This document shows positions 16,783-27,735 of a stretch of 64,000 nucleotides of DNA, one piece after another (position 1 is the first letter of the stretch; each line of letters begins with the position of its first letter). Source of the DNA: an uncultured Muribaculaceae bacterium (GTDB taxonomy: Bacteria > Bacteroidota > Bacteroidia > Bacteroidales > Muribaculaceae); the NCBI GenBank assembly GCA_910589055.1, contig CAJURN010000016.1, positions 1 to 64,000 of the forward strand, written 5' to 3'. The notes under the pieces are model-generated. The model was given only the letters and a program-made list of their open reading frames with translations. It was not told where the DNA came from and did not search any database. The position numbers were made by a program, and so were the translations under genes.

Positions 16783-18816
16783 TCAGATTTTTTCAAGGAT
16801 GATGGCGGTGCCGCCGCTTGGGGCGAGCTTGAGGTTCAGAACCGAGGTATTGTCGACCTCCATGTCGGATATTTCCAAAGGATAGGGATTGGAATTGTAA
16901 TCGGCGCCCTCGCCGTCGGCAAAAATTCGGGCCTTGTATTTTGCTCCGGCATCAAGGAAGTCAAGCGGGAGTGCAAGTTCATGGGCTTCCCGTCCGGTGA
17001 CAGAGCCGACATACCAGGTATCGGAGTCACGATCCTTGCGGGCTACTGTGACATACTCACCTATCTCAGCCTCGGGCACAACAGTCTTTGCCCATGACGT
17101 GGGGCATTTGGATATGAACTCGAGACCGGGCTGTCCCTGATAGTTCTCGATCTTGTCGCTCGACATCTGAAGGGGACTGAACAGAACCACCGACAGAGCA
17201 AGCTGCTTGGCAAGTGTTGTCTGGCAATGGGTCTGAGGCATCACGGGATTTGTGAAGTTGAAAGTACCGGGTGTGAAATCCACAGGTCCGGCGAGACAAC
17301 GTGTGAAAGGAATCGTGACAGTATGTTCGGGGGGATTTCCGCCGTCAGCCGACCACGCATCCCATTCCTGCCCGCGCACGCCTTCCTGAGTCATGAGGTT
17401 GGGATATGTTCTTTGCAATCCGGTGGGCATGACAGGTTCGTGGTTGTCAATCATCACATGATGGCGCGCGGCATTTTCAATCACATTGCGGTAGTGACGC
17501 ACGGCATATTGCGAGCCATGGCGTTCCTTGCCGTCAAGAAGGTGGCCTACATATCCGGTTTTGACCGCATTGATACCGAGACGCTCACACATTGCAAAGG
17601 CTGAATCCATCTGCGATTCATAGTTCTTCAGGTCGCCGCATGTTTCATGATGTCCGATAAGGCGCACGCCTTTTTCGGCTCCATAGCGGCATATTTCCTC
17701 TATATCGAAATCAGGGTAAGGTTCTGTAAACGAAAACTCGCTGCCATCGCCGCGGTCGTATGCCTCCCAACCCTTGTTCCAGCCTTCCACGAGAACACCG
17801 GAGTAGCCGTTTTCAGCGGCGAAGTCGATGTAGCGCTTTGTGTTTTCTGTTGTCGCGCCATGTTTGGGACCGGCGAGCCAAGTGTAGTCGCGGGTGTGCA
17901 TGCCCCACCATATACCTATGTACCGACCGGGCTCAATCCACGAAACATCCTCAATGGCACACGGTTCATTGAGATTAAGCATCAGACGCGAGAGCATCAG
18001 GTCGGCGGCACTGTGGCCGATAATGGCAATACGCCAAGGCGTTTTCAAAGGCAACTTGGCAAATACTTTCTCCCCGGTCGACCACGGGGTGAGGAATGTT
18101 CTGAGATTAGTAGAACCTTCCGCATCCGGATGAAGATTGAGCGAGGCGTAATCGGTGAGCGCGGCTTCATGGAGAGTGACATAAAGGCTGTCGGACATCT
18201 TCATAGTCACAGGCGTACTCACAGTGTCAATCTCGGCAAGATTCCGAGGAATGTAAAGAGCTTCATAAAAAGCATTATCCCAAGGAATTCCCCATGTAAC
18301 GGGATTTCCAGCGATATTGAACGACGTGTTTTCCTCCATAATCACGAGCGAGTCGAGACCGTTCTGCTCCGGTATTTCATACCGGAATCCGAAGCCGTCA
18401 TCGAACACGCGGAAAACAATGTCATACTTCAACTTGCGGCCTTCGGCATCGGTCTCTTCCAGGCCGACAGCCAACTGGCGGTAGTGCTCGCGGACGGAAA
18501 TTTCCTCGCCCCAAGGCTGCTCCCATGTGGAATCATGTTCCGACACATCAACCGATGTAATGCGGGAATCAACTCCGAACACGGCCTCCCGGGCCTCGAT
18601 TCCGAGATAAGAGGTGTCCATCACGGCTACTCCGCGGGACGCGACGGTGTAGAACGGTCGTCCGTCGTTTACGCCGAACGAAAGTGCAATCGACCCGTCA
18701 GGCGATTCTACCTTTCCGCCCGAGGGAGCGGTACATGCTGTAAGGCATGACAAAAGCAAAACTCCCCCGGCAAGGGTGCTACCCCATGCCGGAAGAGCTG
18801 TAAAAGAACTTTTCAT
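16783..18816 (-). CDS. GH97 family glycoside hydrolase (SusB-like), lipoprotein
   Basis: The 677-residue product is a glycoside hydrolase of family 97. The start at 18816 is chosen because it gives a signal peptide with an LTAC lipobox; longer in-frame starts lack one. An N-terminal beta-sandwich (VESPDGSIALSFGVNDGRPFYTV) leads to a barrel with WWGMHTRDYTWL, GYSGVLVEGWNKGW, LIGHHETCGDLKNYE and LMTQEGVRGQEWDAW. The HHET and QEGVRGQEW segments supply Glu residues as in the inverting alpha-glucosidase (SusB) subgroup, so alpha-glucosidase activity is likely but not certain, since retaining alpha-galactosidases also occur in GH97. No SusC/SusD genes are adjacent, so this is not a full polysaccharide utilisation locus. 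Confidence 0.9.
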   Translation of the reverse strand: MKSSFTALPAWGSTLAGGVLLLSCLTACTAPSGGKVESPDGSIALSFGVNDGRPFYTVASRGVAVMDTSYLGIEAREAVFGVDSRITSVDVSEHDSTWEQPWGEEISVREHYRQLAVGLEETDAEGRKLKYDIVFRVFDDGFGFRYEIPEQNGLDSLVIMEENTSFNIAGNPVTWGIPWDNAFYEALYIPRNLAEIDTVSTPVTMKMSDSLYVTLHEAALTDYASLNLHPDAEGSTNLRTFLTPWSTGEKVFAKLPLKTPWRIAIIGHSAADLMLSRLMLNLNEPCAIEDVSWIEPGRYIGIWWGMHTRDYTWLAGPKHGATTENTKRYIDFAAENGYSGVLVEGWNKGWEAYDRGDGSEFSFTEPYPDFDIEEICRYGAEKGVRLIGHHETCGDLKNYESQMDSAFAMCERLGINAVKTGYVGHLLDGKERHGSQYAVRHYRNVIENAARHHVMIDNHEPVMPTGLQRTYPNLMTQEGVRGQEWDAWSADGGNPPEHTVTIPFTRCLAGPVDFTPGTFNFTNPVMPQTHCQTTLAKQLALSVVLFSPLQMSSDKIENYQGQPGLEFISKCPTSWAKTVVPEAEIGEYVTVARKDRDSDTWYVGSVTGREAHELALPLDFLDAGAKYKARIFADGEGADYNSNPYPLEISDMEVDNTSVLNLKLAPSGGTAIILEKI

Positions 18817-18841
18817 AAATATGATAATAGGGGTTAGTTTC

Positions 18842-19687
18842 TTAATACACACCGAAATTGAGCGTTGTGTAGAAGCGGTTGGTACCGTCGTATGCCGCAC
18901 CGGATGAATAACTCAGGCGGATGTATTGTCCGTCAGGACCCCACCATGAAATCTCGCTGTTGTAAGGTCCGGAATTATTTATGGCATAAGGCGAGCCATA
19001 AGTGGCGCACAGGCTCGAGTAGAGCGAGTTGTACATACTGCGGTCGTTATAGATATTTCCGGAAATAAACTCCGAACCGGCAAGACGTCCCACGCTGTTG
19101 AAAGTCAGCACGGCATCGGGCCACATATAATTCATCATCGGCACATTGTTGAGATACACGGCATCGGATGTGCTTGAAATGACATTATAATTGCTATATG
19201 CCAGCGAAGATACTACCGAAGCGATTGCCGACCCGATACGAAAACCGAGAATCGTCGAGAATGAAGGCCACGCTCTGTAAGGGCGGAAGGCCGGAGGGGG
19301 AGGCGTGGGACGATAGAAGTGCATTGCCGCGGGGAGGTGCGGACGACGGGAAGGAGGCGGAGGCGTTCCGGGGCGATAAGAGCCATGATTATGGTTGGGA
19401 CGATAGTCCGGTCTCGGAGCCTGATGATGCCCACCATTGTTCTGTCCGGGATGGGGTGCGGGCTTGTTGTTATTGTTTTGGCCGCCGTGGTTTTGTCCGG
19501 GACGGGATGCGGGCTTGTTGTTATTGTTCTGGCCGCCGTGGTTCTGTCCGGGACGGGACGCGGGAGCGTGTGTATTTTGTCCTTTATTGGTGTTGTTCTG
19601 ATTTCTTCCACGTCCTTGTCCTGACATGGGGAGGACGAGCGCGCCGCAAAGAGTTGCAACTGTGAGAATTTTAAAAATACTTTTCAT
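18842..19687 (-). CDS. Secreted Asn/Pro/Gly-rich repeat protein of unknown function
   Basis: The 281-residue protein has a signal peptide (KSIFKILTVATLCGALVLPMSG) and a low-complexity region (residues 24-125) with two near-identical 17-residue repeats, ASRPGQNHGGQNNNNKP, followed by diverged copies and Pro-rich stretches. The C-terminal part (from about residue 140) begins with a helix-like ILGFRIGSAIASVVSSLAYS and continues as a Tyr/Ser/Asn-rich globular region. It reads SSLCATYGSPYAINNSG and WWGPDGQYIRLSY. I do not recognise a family. It lies 25 bp upstream of the GH97 gene on the same strand, so co-transcription is plausible. It is probably a cell-envelope or matrix protein. Confidence 0.75.
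   Translation of the reverse strand: MKSIFKILTVATLCGALVLPMSGQGRGRNQNNTNKGQNTHAPASRPGQNHGGQNNNNKPASRPGQNHGGQNNNNKPAPHPGQNNGGHHQAPRPDYRPNHNHGSYRPGTPPPPSRRPHLPAAMHFYRPTPPPPAFRPYRAWPSFSTILGFRIGSAIASVVSSLAYSNYNVISSTSDAVYLNNVPMMNYMWPDAVLTFNSVGRLAGSEFISGNIYNDRSMYNSLYSSLCATYGSPYAINNSGPYNSEISWWGPDGQYIRLSYSSGAAYDGTNRFYTTLNFGVY
19441..19560 (-). repeat. 51-bp in-frame tandem repeats within the Asn-rich gene
   Basis: Two nearly identical 51-bp units encode ASRPGQNHGGQNNNNKP, and a third diverged unit follows. Because the period is a multiple of three, copy-number change would alter linker length without shifting the frame. Confidence 0.75.
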
Positions 19688-19822
19688 AGCGCTTACTTTT
19701 TAGAGTTTACACTTTGTCGATTCTTTTCTTATATGAGCGCGAAACGATGCAAAAGTTTAAGCGATGATTAAACATTTTGTTCGTTTTAACCTTTATTCAC
19801 GCTGCGGATGCAAGCCTTTTCC

Positions 19823-20653
19823 TTAGAACGAGAGCAGCACAAGCATCAACATCACCATGGGAGCGACAAAAAGCAAGGAGTCGATGCGGTCGAGGATTCC
19901 TCCATGACCCGGAATGAGGTTGCCGGAATCCTTGACGCCAAGATTGCGTTTCAGCAGCGATTCGAACAGGTCGCCCCATGTCGCGAACACTGTCACCAAC
20001 ACACCCATCACAAGCCAAGCCCACAAAGGCAACTGAGCCTGCGGAAGGAGATACCAGGCACCCACGCCCGTGAGCACACTGCAGAGCAGACCACCGAAAA
20101 ATCCCTCCCAGGATTTCTTGGGCGAAAGGCGCTCGAAAAGGCGATGCCGGCCAAGCATGGATCCAAAGCAATAAGCTCCGGTGTCGTTGAGCCATATCAT
20201 CATGAACATCACCAGAATCACGCGGAAATCAAAACCCTCGACAGCCACCATATAAGCAACGGTGGACGCCGTGAGCCCGATGGCGATATATGCAAGTGAC
20301 ATCACCGAGAGGGCGGCGGCACGGAATGGCGCCGCACCTTTGTCGTAGAGAGCAAGCGTAAAACGGATTGCCATATACACCGGGATATAGAGCAATGATA
20401 TAATCATCACATCCAGATCAAGGAGGAAGGACACGGCCATCCATACAGCAGTGAGCGCGTCGAGCACGTGCGCAATCGTGCGCACGGCAGTGCGACCATC
20501 AGCCGGGGTCACGAGCCGTTGAAATTCAACCACGCCCAAGAGTGCGAAAAGTCCCATCAGGGCGCCGAAATAATCGAAGCCTGCAAAAATAGCCCCTACA
20601 ATCAAGGCCACATATATTATACCGGAAATCGAACGGACAATAAGATTCTTCAT
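19823..20653 (-). CDS. cdsA: Phosphatidate cytidylyltransferase
   Basis: The 276-residue polytopic inner-membrane enzyme makes CDP-diacylglycerol from phosphatidate and CTP, the branch point of phospholipid synthesis. The C-terminal signature is complete: SPKKSWEGFFGGL, then GDLFESLLKRNLGVKDSG and IPGHGGILDRIDSLLF. An NDTGAYCFGSMLGRHRL segment precedes it. About eight hydrophobic helices are visible, and length matches the family. Its 3' end lies about 135 bp from the start of the Asn-rich gene on the same strand. Confidence 0.95.
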   Translation of the reverse strand: MKNLIVRSISGIIYVALIVGAIFAGFDYFGALMGLFALLGVVEFQRLVTPADGRTAVRTIAHVLDALTAVWMAVSFLLDLDVMIISLLYIPVYMAIRFTLALYDKGAAPFRAAALSVMSLAYIAIGLTASTVAYMVAVEGFDFRVILVMFMMIWLNDTGAYCFGSMLGRHRLFERLSPKKSWEGFFGGLLCSVLTGVGAWYLLPQAQLPLWAWLVMGVLVTVFATWGDLFESLLKRNLGVKDSGNLIPGHGGILDRIDSLLFVAPMVMLMLVLLSF

Positions 20654-20759
20654 GGCAATAAATTTACCTGTCGTTATTTAGAGGGTTTGAAAATAGAATG
20701 TTCTCTTATGCAAAAATAGTCCAAATTTTCCATTCACGCAATTTCCCGGAGCTTTTTCC

Positions 20760-22847
20760 TCAGCGTATTGCTACCTTGCATGCCACACGGCTATTTGATA
20801 CTACATAAATCCCGGGCTGCAAATCGGCATCTGCAGGTGCTCGCCGGCCATACATATCATGCACTGCAATATCTTCCGACAAGGGAATGATTCGGCGCCC
20901 CTCGATGCGGAAAAGCGGAGCGGATTGTAATTCAGGATTATTGATTCCGGCCCCGGAAAGTATCATGTCAAGACCTGCGGCGGCATCAATTTCTCCGGCG
21001 CCCCAGCGAGGGTCGTCGATGTCACTGAAATCGCGACGTGCCGTCTTGCAAGCCATTTCCAAAAGTTCCTGAGGGGTCAAGTCAGGATTTGCCTGAAGCC
21101 ATAGAGCGAAAATTCCGGCAACATGCGGTGCCGACATGGACGTGCCGCCATTTATCGCCCACCATGACATTTCGCCGTCAACTATCAGCGGAGGGACAAT
21201 CATGCTCGTGAATCCCTCGTGCTTTTCCATGAAAGGCCCTGACATTGCAGAGACAATCATAGTACCTGGCGCCGCGATGTCGGGCAAGCTGCGTCCGTCA
21301 AGAAGCGTGCCGTACGAGGTATATGAGCTCGCCATCCCCACGGGATATTGCGAGAACACCTCAGTATTGCCGTTGATTAGCTCAAAACTGTTTGCCGTTG
21401 TGCATGAGCCAACAACAATTGTATTATGTCCGCAAGCAATATTGCTGATTGACAAGTCGGAGCCGGGCAAGGTGTAGCCGGGAGTATATACCGGACGGAA
21501 AAAAGAGAGCTGACCGTCGGCATGAGCTGTAATCCGGCTTCCGGCAGGAGCTTCGGCTACAAGGTCGATGCAATAACGCGCCCAGCGGTTTTCATTGAAC
21601 CGCTCGGTCACGACCATGTCGTAGTCAGCGACGGCACAGCGCCGTCCGTTGGCGGCATCAATGCCTGTGGAAACCATCAGTTGTCCGGTGAAATACTTCG
21701 CAGCCTCGGCATCATCGTCCGAATCAATCAGCAGACTGCGGTCATTCTCATCTACCGTAATCCATTCGGAAACATACACAGTCTTCCGCTCCACATCATC
21801 ATAAAACTCCACACGGAAGCGCATTGGTGTACTGGAGTCATCAGTCCAGAAATCACTGCGGCCATACATATTGATTCCGGCCCAGTCAATCATGTTCTGA
21901 ATCTGGAGACGCATCTGCGGCGCGTCCTCAGTGAAATAATGTATCGCAGCGATATTGCTGTTGGCATTATTGCCTGCGGAAATAACCACAGGTACTTCGC
22001 GCGCACATTCGTCAAGATAGCGGCAAAACAGGTCGCTGCCGTCATGGGGGCCGTTGTTGGAGCCGATGGAAAGATTTACCACAGCCGGAAGATTCTTCTC
22101 CCGGGCATAGGCAATGATGTCCTCCACCCCGGCAAGTATTCCCACATCCTCAAGACGGCTCGTGGACACGGCGAGGTCAGCTCCGGGAGCGACACCATAA
22201 TAAGGCCAGTCGCCACGGGTACCTGCCATGATATTAGCCACATGGCAGGCATGATTCTCGTCGGGATTGTCGGTGACCCACGCCGAAATCTCTTCGGGAG
22301 CAGTCATTTTCACCACCGTAGCGATAGTGTCGTTGTAATGACTCATGAAGCCCACCCGACCACGGAAAGCGATATGGGCCGGATCAAATCCTATATCACA
22401 CAGGCCGGTCACCACCCCACTGCCATTGCAGACAGCTCCGGAAGGAGGAAGAACGTATGAGTGCGCACGGTCAACTCCGCTGAAAGGTCTTGCCTGATTC
22501 ATCGCCGGACCTATCGACTGTTCCGAAAGCGACACGGCAAGTATTCCGTCGATACCTTCAATTTCATCCACGACCGACATCGGAACATAGCACAGGGCGA
22601 TGTCGGATCGGTGATAAAGCACACGTACTCCTTTACGTTCAAGCGATTCAAGGGCATCGGAGCTGTCGAATTGCAGTAGCGCAGGAACATAACGCTCCTC
22701 GCCGCCTGCACGCGAAAGCTGAGGCTTATTCCTATATTTATATAATGAGTTTCTCGATGCCGGATTCAATACCGAGCCTGACACCCGGCAAGCGCACCAC
22801 GGACTCAAACCGAGCAAAAGAAGCAGGAGAGAGAAGAAATATTTCAT
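20760..22847 (-). CDS. S8 (subtilisin-like) serine protease, secreted
   Basis: The 695-residue protein starts with a signal peptide (KYFFSLLLLLLGLSPWCAC), which favours 22847 over an in-frame ATG at 22901. The subtilase catalytic triad is present: Asp in GLCDIGFD, His in NHACHVANIMAG and Ser in NGGTSMSAPHVAG, with the oxyanion Asn in VVISAGNN. An insertion of about 150 residues sits between the His and Ser regions. The final 50 residues (AVHDMYGRRAPADADLQPGIYVV then CKVAIR) resemble a type 9 secretion sorting tail, suggesting export to the cell surface. The target is unknown. The gene is monocistronic by spacing. Confidence 0.88.
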   Translation of the reverse strand: MKYFFSLLLLLLGLSPWCACRVSGSVLNPASRNSLYKYRNKPQLSRAGGEERYVPALLQFDSSDALESLERKGVRVLYHRSDIALCYVPMSVVDEIEGIDGILAVSLSEQSIGPAMNQARPFSGVDRAHSYVLPPSGAVCNGSGVVTGLCDIGFDPAHIAFRGRVGFMSHYNDTIATVVKMTAPEEISAWVTDNPDENHACHVANIMAGTRGDWPYYGVAPGADLAVSTSRLEDVGILAGVEDIIAYAREKNLPAVVNLSIGSNNGPHDGSDLFCRYLDECAREVPVVISAGNNANSNIAAIHYFTEDAPQMRLQIQNMIDWAGINMYGRSDFWTDDSSTPMRFRVEFYDDVERKTVYVSEWITVDENDRSLLIDSDDDAEAAKYFTGQLMVSTGIDAANGRRCAVADYDMVVTERFNENRWARYCIDLVAEAPAGSRITAHADGQLSFFRPVYTPGYTLPGSDLSISNIACGHNTIVVGSCTTANSFELINGNTEVFSQYPVGMASSYTSYGTLLDGRSLPDIAAPGTMIVSAMSGPFMEKHEGFTSMIVPPLIVDGEMSWWAINGGTSMSAPHVAGIFALWLQANPDLTPQELLEMACKTARRDFSDIDDPRWGAGEIDAAAGLDMILSGAGINNPELQSAPLFRIEGRRIIPLSEDIAVHDMYGRRAPADADLQPGIYVVSNSRVACKVAIR

Positions 22848-22921
22848 ACCTGTGCAAGAAAACAAATTGATAACTGACGCAAAAATAAGCAAAACCGTCA
22901 AAACCGCATAAGCCGATGCCC

Positions 22922-22960
22922 TAAAAAAACAAGAAACCCCGATTCTTCACGAGTCGGAGC
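22922..22960 (-). terminator. Orphan hairpin with T-tract on the minus strand
   Basis: On the minus strand CCGACTC pairs with GAATCGG around GTGAA (22939-22957), followed by a T-rich tract (22922-22930). It fits an intrinsic terminator for a minus-strand transcript. No gene is seen upstream of it on that strand before guaB's promoter region. Confidence 0.45.
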
Positions 22961-23103
22961 TTCTCTATTTAATCAAAAGTTAGTTCTAATTACCTTAAAT
23001 TCTGTTTTTGTCTGATAATATGACAATGAAATCTCCGATAGGTTTAATCACAAATTTCACGTTAACTCTATTTAACAATACAGACTTTAGCGAGTACCCA
23101 TAA

Positions 23104-24624
<1,521 letters not shown>

Positions 24625-24640
24625 AATTCAAGTTCAGCAT

Positions 24641-24706
24641 GATGAATCATGCTGCCACAAGACAAATACCCAAAATGCGTCCCCGCAAAAATTTTTGCGG
24701 GGACGC
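24641..24706 (+). terminator. Two hairpins after guaB
   Basis: AGCATGAT/ATCATGCT form a small hairpin at 24641-24658. A perfect 30-bp palindrome (GCGTCCCCGCAAAAA and its complement) follows at 24677-24706. The second is a strong candidate terminator although the T-run lies inside the stem. Confidence 0.7.
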
Positions 24707-24801
24707 CTACAATAATACCGCTTCATATCCGTTAATCTTCCTGATGGATATTGTAATAATCCGCTATTACATAGAAAAGACTTAACCCGAAAGAACCTCA
24801 G

Positions 24802-26724
24802 ATGAAAAAACATCTCTTCACAGCAGGCGCAATCCTGGGCGCGACAGTGCTCGCCATAGCTGCCAAAAGCGGCAAAGACCCTGTTCTCATGAACATCAAC
24901 GGCAAGGATGTCCGCGTGAGCGAATTTGAATACCTCTATCACAAGAACAACACCCAGCAGCTCCAGCCGCAGACTCTTGATGAGTATGTCGACATGTTTG
25001 TCAACTACAAGCTCAAGGTTGCCGATGCCGAAGCTGCCGGACTTGACACCACCGAATCGTTCCTGAACGAATACGGCCAGTTCCGCAACGACCTTTCTCG
25101 CCCTTATCTGCGCGACCAGAGCGTTGAGGACAGCCTTGTACTCGAAGCCTACAACCACTTCAAGGACGATGTACGCGTGAGCCACATCATGATTGCCGAC
25201 GGCGAAGGTCAGCGACAGAAACTCGACTCCATCCGCACGGCCATTCTCGCCGGTGCGACAACATTCGAAGCTGCCGCACGCGCATATTCCGTTGACAAAA
25301 ACTCAAGAGACCACGACGGACTCATGGGCTTCGTCGTTCCCGAACGTTTTCCCTGGGCTTTCGAAAAAGCGGCTTACGACACTCCCGTGGGACAGATTTC
25401 ACCCGTAATCAACTCCGGTTTCGGACTCCATATCATCCGCGTTGAAGAACGCACTCCCGCTTCCGGCGAAGTCGAGGCAGCGCACATCCTGCGTCTCACA
25501 CAGGGCAAGACTCCCGAAGGCATCGCGGCTCAGAAAGCTATGATTGACTCACTGTACAATGTGGCCTCTTCCGGCGCCGATTTCGCCGACCTCGCCACTC
25601 GCTTCTCCGAAGACCCCGGTTCTGCCAAGAAAGGCGGAAGCCTCGGCTGGTTCGGCCACGGCATGATGGTGCAGCCCTTCGACAGCATTTCATTCGCACT
25701 TGCCGACGGTGCCATTTCCGAACCTTTCGAGACCCGCTTCGGCTATCACATCATCAAGAAGCAGGGCCACCGCGGCGTTGCTCCCCTTGAAGAAAAGAAA
25801 GACGGCATCCTCAAGAGCATGAAGACCGACGAACGCGTGGGACAGCCCGAATTCGTCTACCTCGACCGCCTCAAGAAAGCAAACAAGGCTCAGCTCGTGG
25901 ACGCAACTTTCATGGAAGTTGAAAAACTCGCCGAGGCCAATTCAGGAATGGACTCCACTCTGATTGCCACATTCGCCGCATCCGAAATGCCCGCCTATAC
26001 CATCAACGGCAAGGAATATCCTCTTTCACGAGTGATAAGCCGCATGCACATCTTCCCCGTGGCTAATGCAAGCTCGGCACGTCACATGATTCAGAACTCG
26101 GCTGCCGACCAGCTTAATTCCGACCTCCTCGACATCGCCCGCACTCAGCTTGCCGAAACCAATGCCGACTACCGCAACCTCCTTAACGAGTACCGCGACG
26201 GTATCCTCATGTACGAGATTTCCAACCGCAACGTATGGGAAAAAGCATCCAAGGATAAAGAAGGCCTCAACGAATACTTCCGGCGCAACCGCGACAAGTA
26301 CCACTGGGACGAACCGCGCTTCAAAAGCTACATCATCTTCGCAGGCAACGACTCCGTGCTCAACCTCGCCGTTGCTTACGCCGACTCGCTCTCGACCGAT
26401 GTTCCCGCCGACTTCGTGCAGGGCATGCGCACCCGTTTCGGCCGTGATGTCCGCGTCGACCGTGTGATTGCCGCCAAGGGCGAAAACCCCATCACCGACT
26501 ACCTCGCCTTCGGTGCCGAAAAGCCCGCTTCCGAAAAGAGCTCCCGCTGGACAAGCTACGCCGCCTACAAGGGACGCATTATCCAGCAGCCCGAGGAAGC
26601 CACCGACGTCCGCGGAGCAGCCGTAACCGACTACCAGAATGAACTTGAGAAACTTTGGGTTGAGAAGCTCCGCAACACTTACAAGGTGAAAATCAACAAG
26701 AAAGAACTCAAAAAGGTAAAATAA
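24802..26724 (+). CDS. Parvulin-type peptidylprolyl isomerase, two PPIase domains
   Basis: The 640-residue periplasmic foldase has a signal peptide (KKHLFTAGAILGATVLAIAA) and two parvulin domains. The first (about residues 125-220) has VRVSHIMIADGE and FGLHIIRVEER. The second (about 225-330) has VEAAHILRLTQG, SEDPGSAKKGGSLGWFG and FGYHIIKKQGHR. A long C-terminal region without a recognised domain follows. It should assist folding of outer-membrane proteins in the same way as SurA or PpiD. It is first in a cluster with two more foldase-type genes and an OstA-like gene, a grouping I recall from other Bacteroidales. Confidence 0.9.
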   Translation: MKKHLFTAGAILGATVLAIAAKSGKDPVLMNINGKDVRVSEFEYLYHKNNTQQLQPQTLDEYVDMFVNYKLKVADAEAAGLDTTESFLNEYGQFRNDLSRPYLRDQSVEDSLVLEAYNHFKDDVRVSHIMIADGEGQRQKLDSIRTAILAGATTFEAAARAYSVDKNSRDHDGLMGFVVPERFPWAFEKAAYDTPVGQISPVINSGFGLHIIRVEERTPASGEVEAAHILRLTQGKTPEGIAAQKAMIDSLYNVASSGADFADLATRFSEDPGSAKKGGSLGWFGHGMMVQPFDSISFALADGAISEPFETRFGYHIIKKQGHRGVAPLEEKKDGILKSMKTDERVGQPEFVYLDRLKKANKAQLVDATFMEVEKLAEANSGMDSTLIATFAASEMPAYTINGKEYPLSRVISRMHIFPVANASSARHMIQNSAADQLNSDLLDIARTQLAETNADYRNLLNEYRDGILMYEISNRNVWEKASKDKEGLNEYFRRNRDKYHWDEPRFKSYIIFAGNDSVLNLAVAYADSLSTDVPADFVQGMRTRFGRDVRVDRVIAAKGENPITDYLAFGAEKPASEKSSRWTSYAAYKGRIIQQPEEATDVRGAAVTDYQNELEKLWVEKLRNTYKVKINKKELKKVK

Positions 26725-26742
26725 GCAAGACATTCCCACCCG

Positions 26743-27636
26743 ATGAAGGAACTCCGTCATCCTGTACGGCGAGGAATATCAGCTTCTGTAATAATCGCCG
26801 CCGCAGCCATTCTCCTTGCAGGAGGATGCCGTGGCGGCGATGCCGTTATGCCATCCGACGCATTGGTGCGCGCGGGCAAGTCAGTACTCACCCGTGGCGA
26901 ACTTCTCAAGGAACTTCCCGGCGGGCTCAGCCCCGAAGACAGCACGAAATTCGCCCGCTCATACATAAGCACATGGGTCAACGCGCATCTACTGTCCGAA
27001 GCAAGCCATGACGACATAGACATGGCGGAAATCGACCGCCTTACAGATGCCTACCGCCGCGAACTCATCATGAACGCCTACCGCCGCAAGATGGCCGAGG
27101 GCGCTCCCGACAACGGCAACATATTCCGCCGCGACTCTCTCGAAGCCTACTTTGAAGCCAATAAAGGCGACTTCCGTCTCCGCAGGCCGGTCGTCAAAGG
27201 CATCTACATAAAGGTAGCCGAGGATGCCGACAATCTCAAGACAATTCGCCGACTGTACAAATCAGACAAGCCCGAGGATATCGACCGCCTTGAAAAAGCC
27301 GTGTACCGCAACGCCGTGCACTACGATTACTTCCGCGACCGATGGATCGACTGGGATCAGGTGGAAGTTCGCATCCCCTACGATTTCGGCACAAATCCGG
27401 CTACCGTTGTGGCATCAGGCCGCCCGCTCGAAGTGAGCAAGGACGGATTCGTGTATCTGCTCAAGATTTCGGAATACCTTCCGGCAGGGTCTCAGATGCC
27501 CTTTGAAGTTGCCGAACCCGTAATCCGCGAGCGCCTGCTGGCCCGTTACCGCCGCCGGTTTGACAGCGAACTCCGAGCCGACATTCTCGAAAAAGCCATT
27601 GAAGACGGTACCGTCGAGTACTTTGTAGAACACTGA
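26743..27636 (+). CDS. SurA-like lipoprotein lacking a PPIase domain
   Basis: The 297-residue product has a hydrophobic N-terminus ending in LAGGC, a plausible lipobox. The segment VRAGKSVLTRGELLKELPGGLSPEDSTKF resembles the N-terminal chaperone region of parvulin foldases, but no parvulin signature (HI..., GG-x-LG, GYHI) follows. It is therefore probably a chaperone-only member. It starts 18 bp after the preceding PPIase gene and so is in its operon. Assignment rests on context and weak similarity. Confidence 0.7.
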   Translation: MKELRHPVRRGISASVIIAAAAILLAGGCRGGDAVMPSDALVRAGKSVLTRGELLKELPGGLSPEDSTKFARSYISTWVNAHLLSEASHDDIDMAEIDRLTDAYRRELIMNAYRRKMAEGAPDNGNIFRRDSLEAYFEANKGDFRLRRPVVKGIYIKVAEDADNLKTIRRLYKSDKPEDIDRLEKAVYRNAVHYDYFRDRWIDWDQVEVRIPYDFGTNPATVVASGRPLEVSKDGFVYLLKISEYLPAGSQMPFEVAEPVIRERLLARYRRRFDSELRADILEKAIEDGTVEYFVEH

Positions 27637-27694
27637 TTATAGCAATTCGACTAATTTTAAATAATAATAACACGCCCGTTCTGATTTTTTCCGC

Positions 27695-27702
27695 TACCTT
27701 TG
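27695..27702 (+). promoter_or_regulatory. -7 promoter element of surA-like gene (TACCTTTG)
   Basis: A match to TAnnTTTG lies 33 nt before the ATG at 27736, inside the 99-bp gap after the lipoprotein gene. It indicates an internal promoter for surA and the OstA-like gene. Confidence 0.55.
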
Positions 27703-27735
27703 CTGCCTGAACCGGTTTCATCACACACTTTCATA

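Noticed and set aside
17647..18750. Plus-strand open frame of 367 codons
   Set aside because: It is antisense to the GH97 gene, which has all family motifs; the plus frame shows no domain.
21522..22460. Plus-strand open frame of 312 codons
   Set aside because: It is antisense to the S8 protease gene with an intact catalytic triad.
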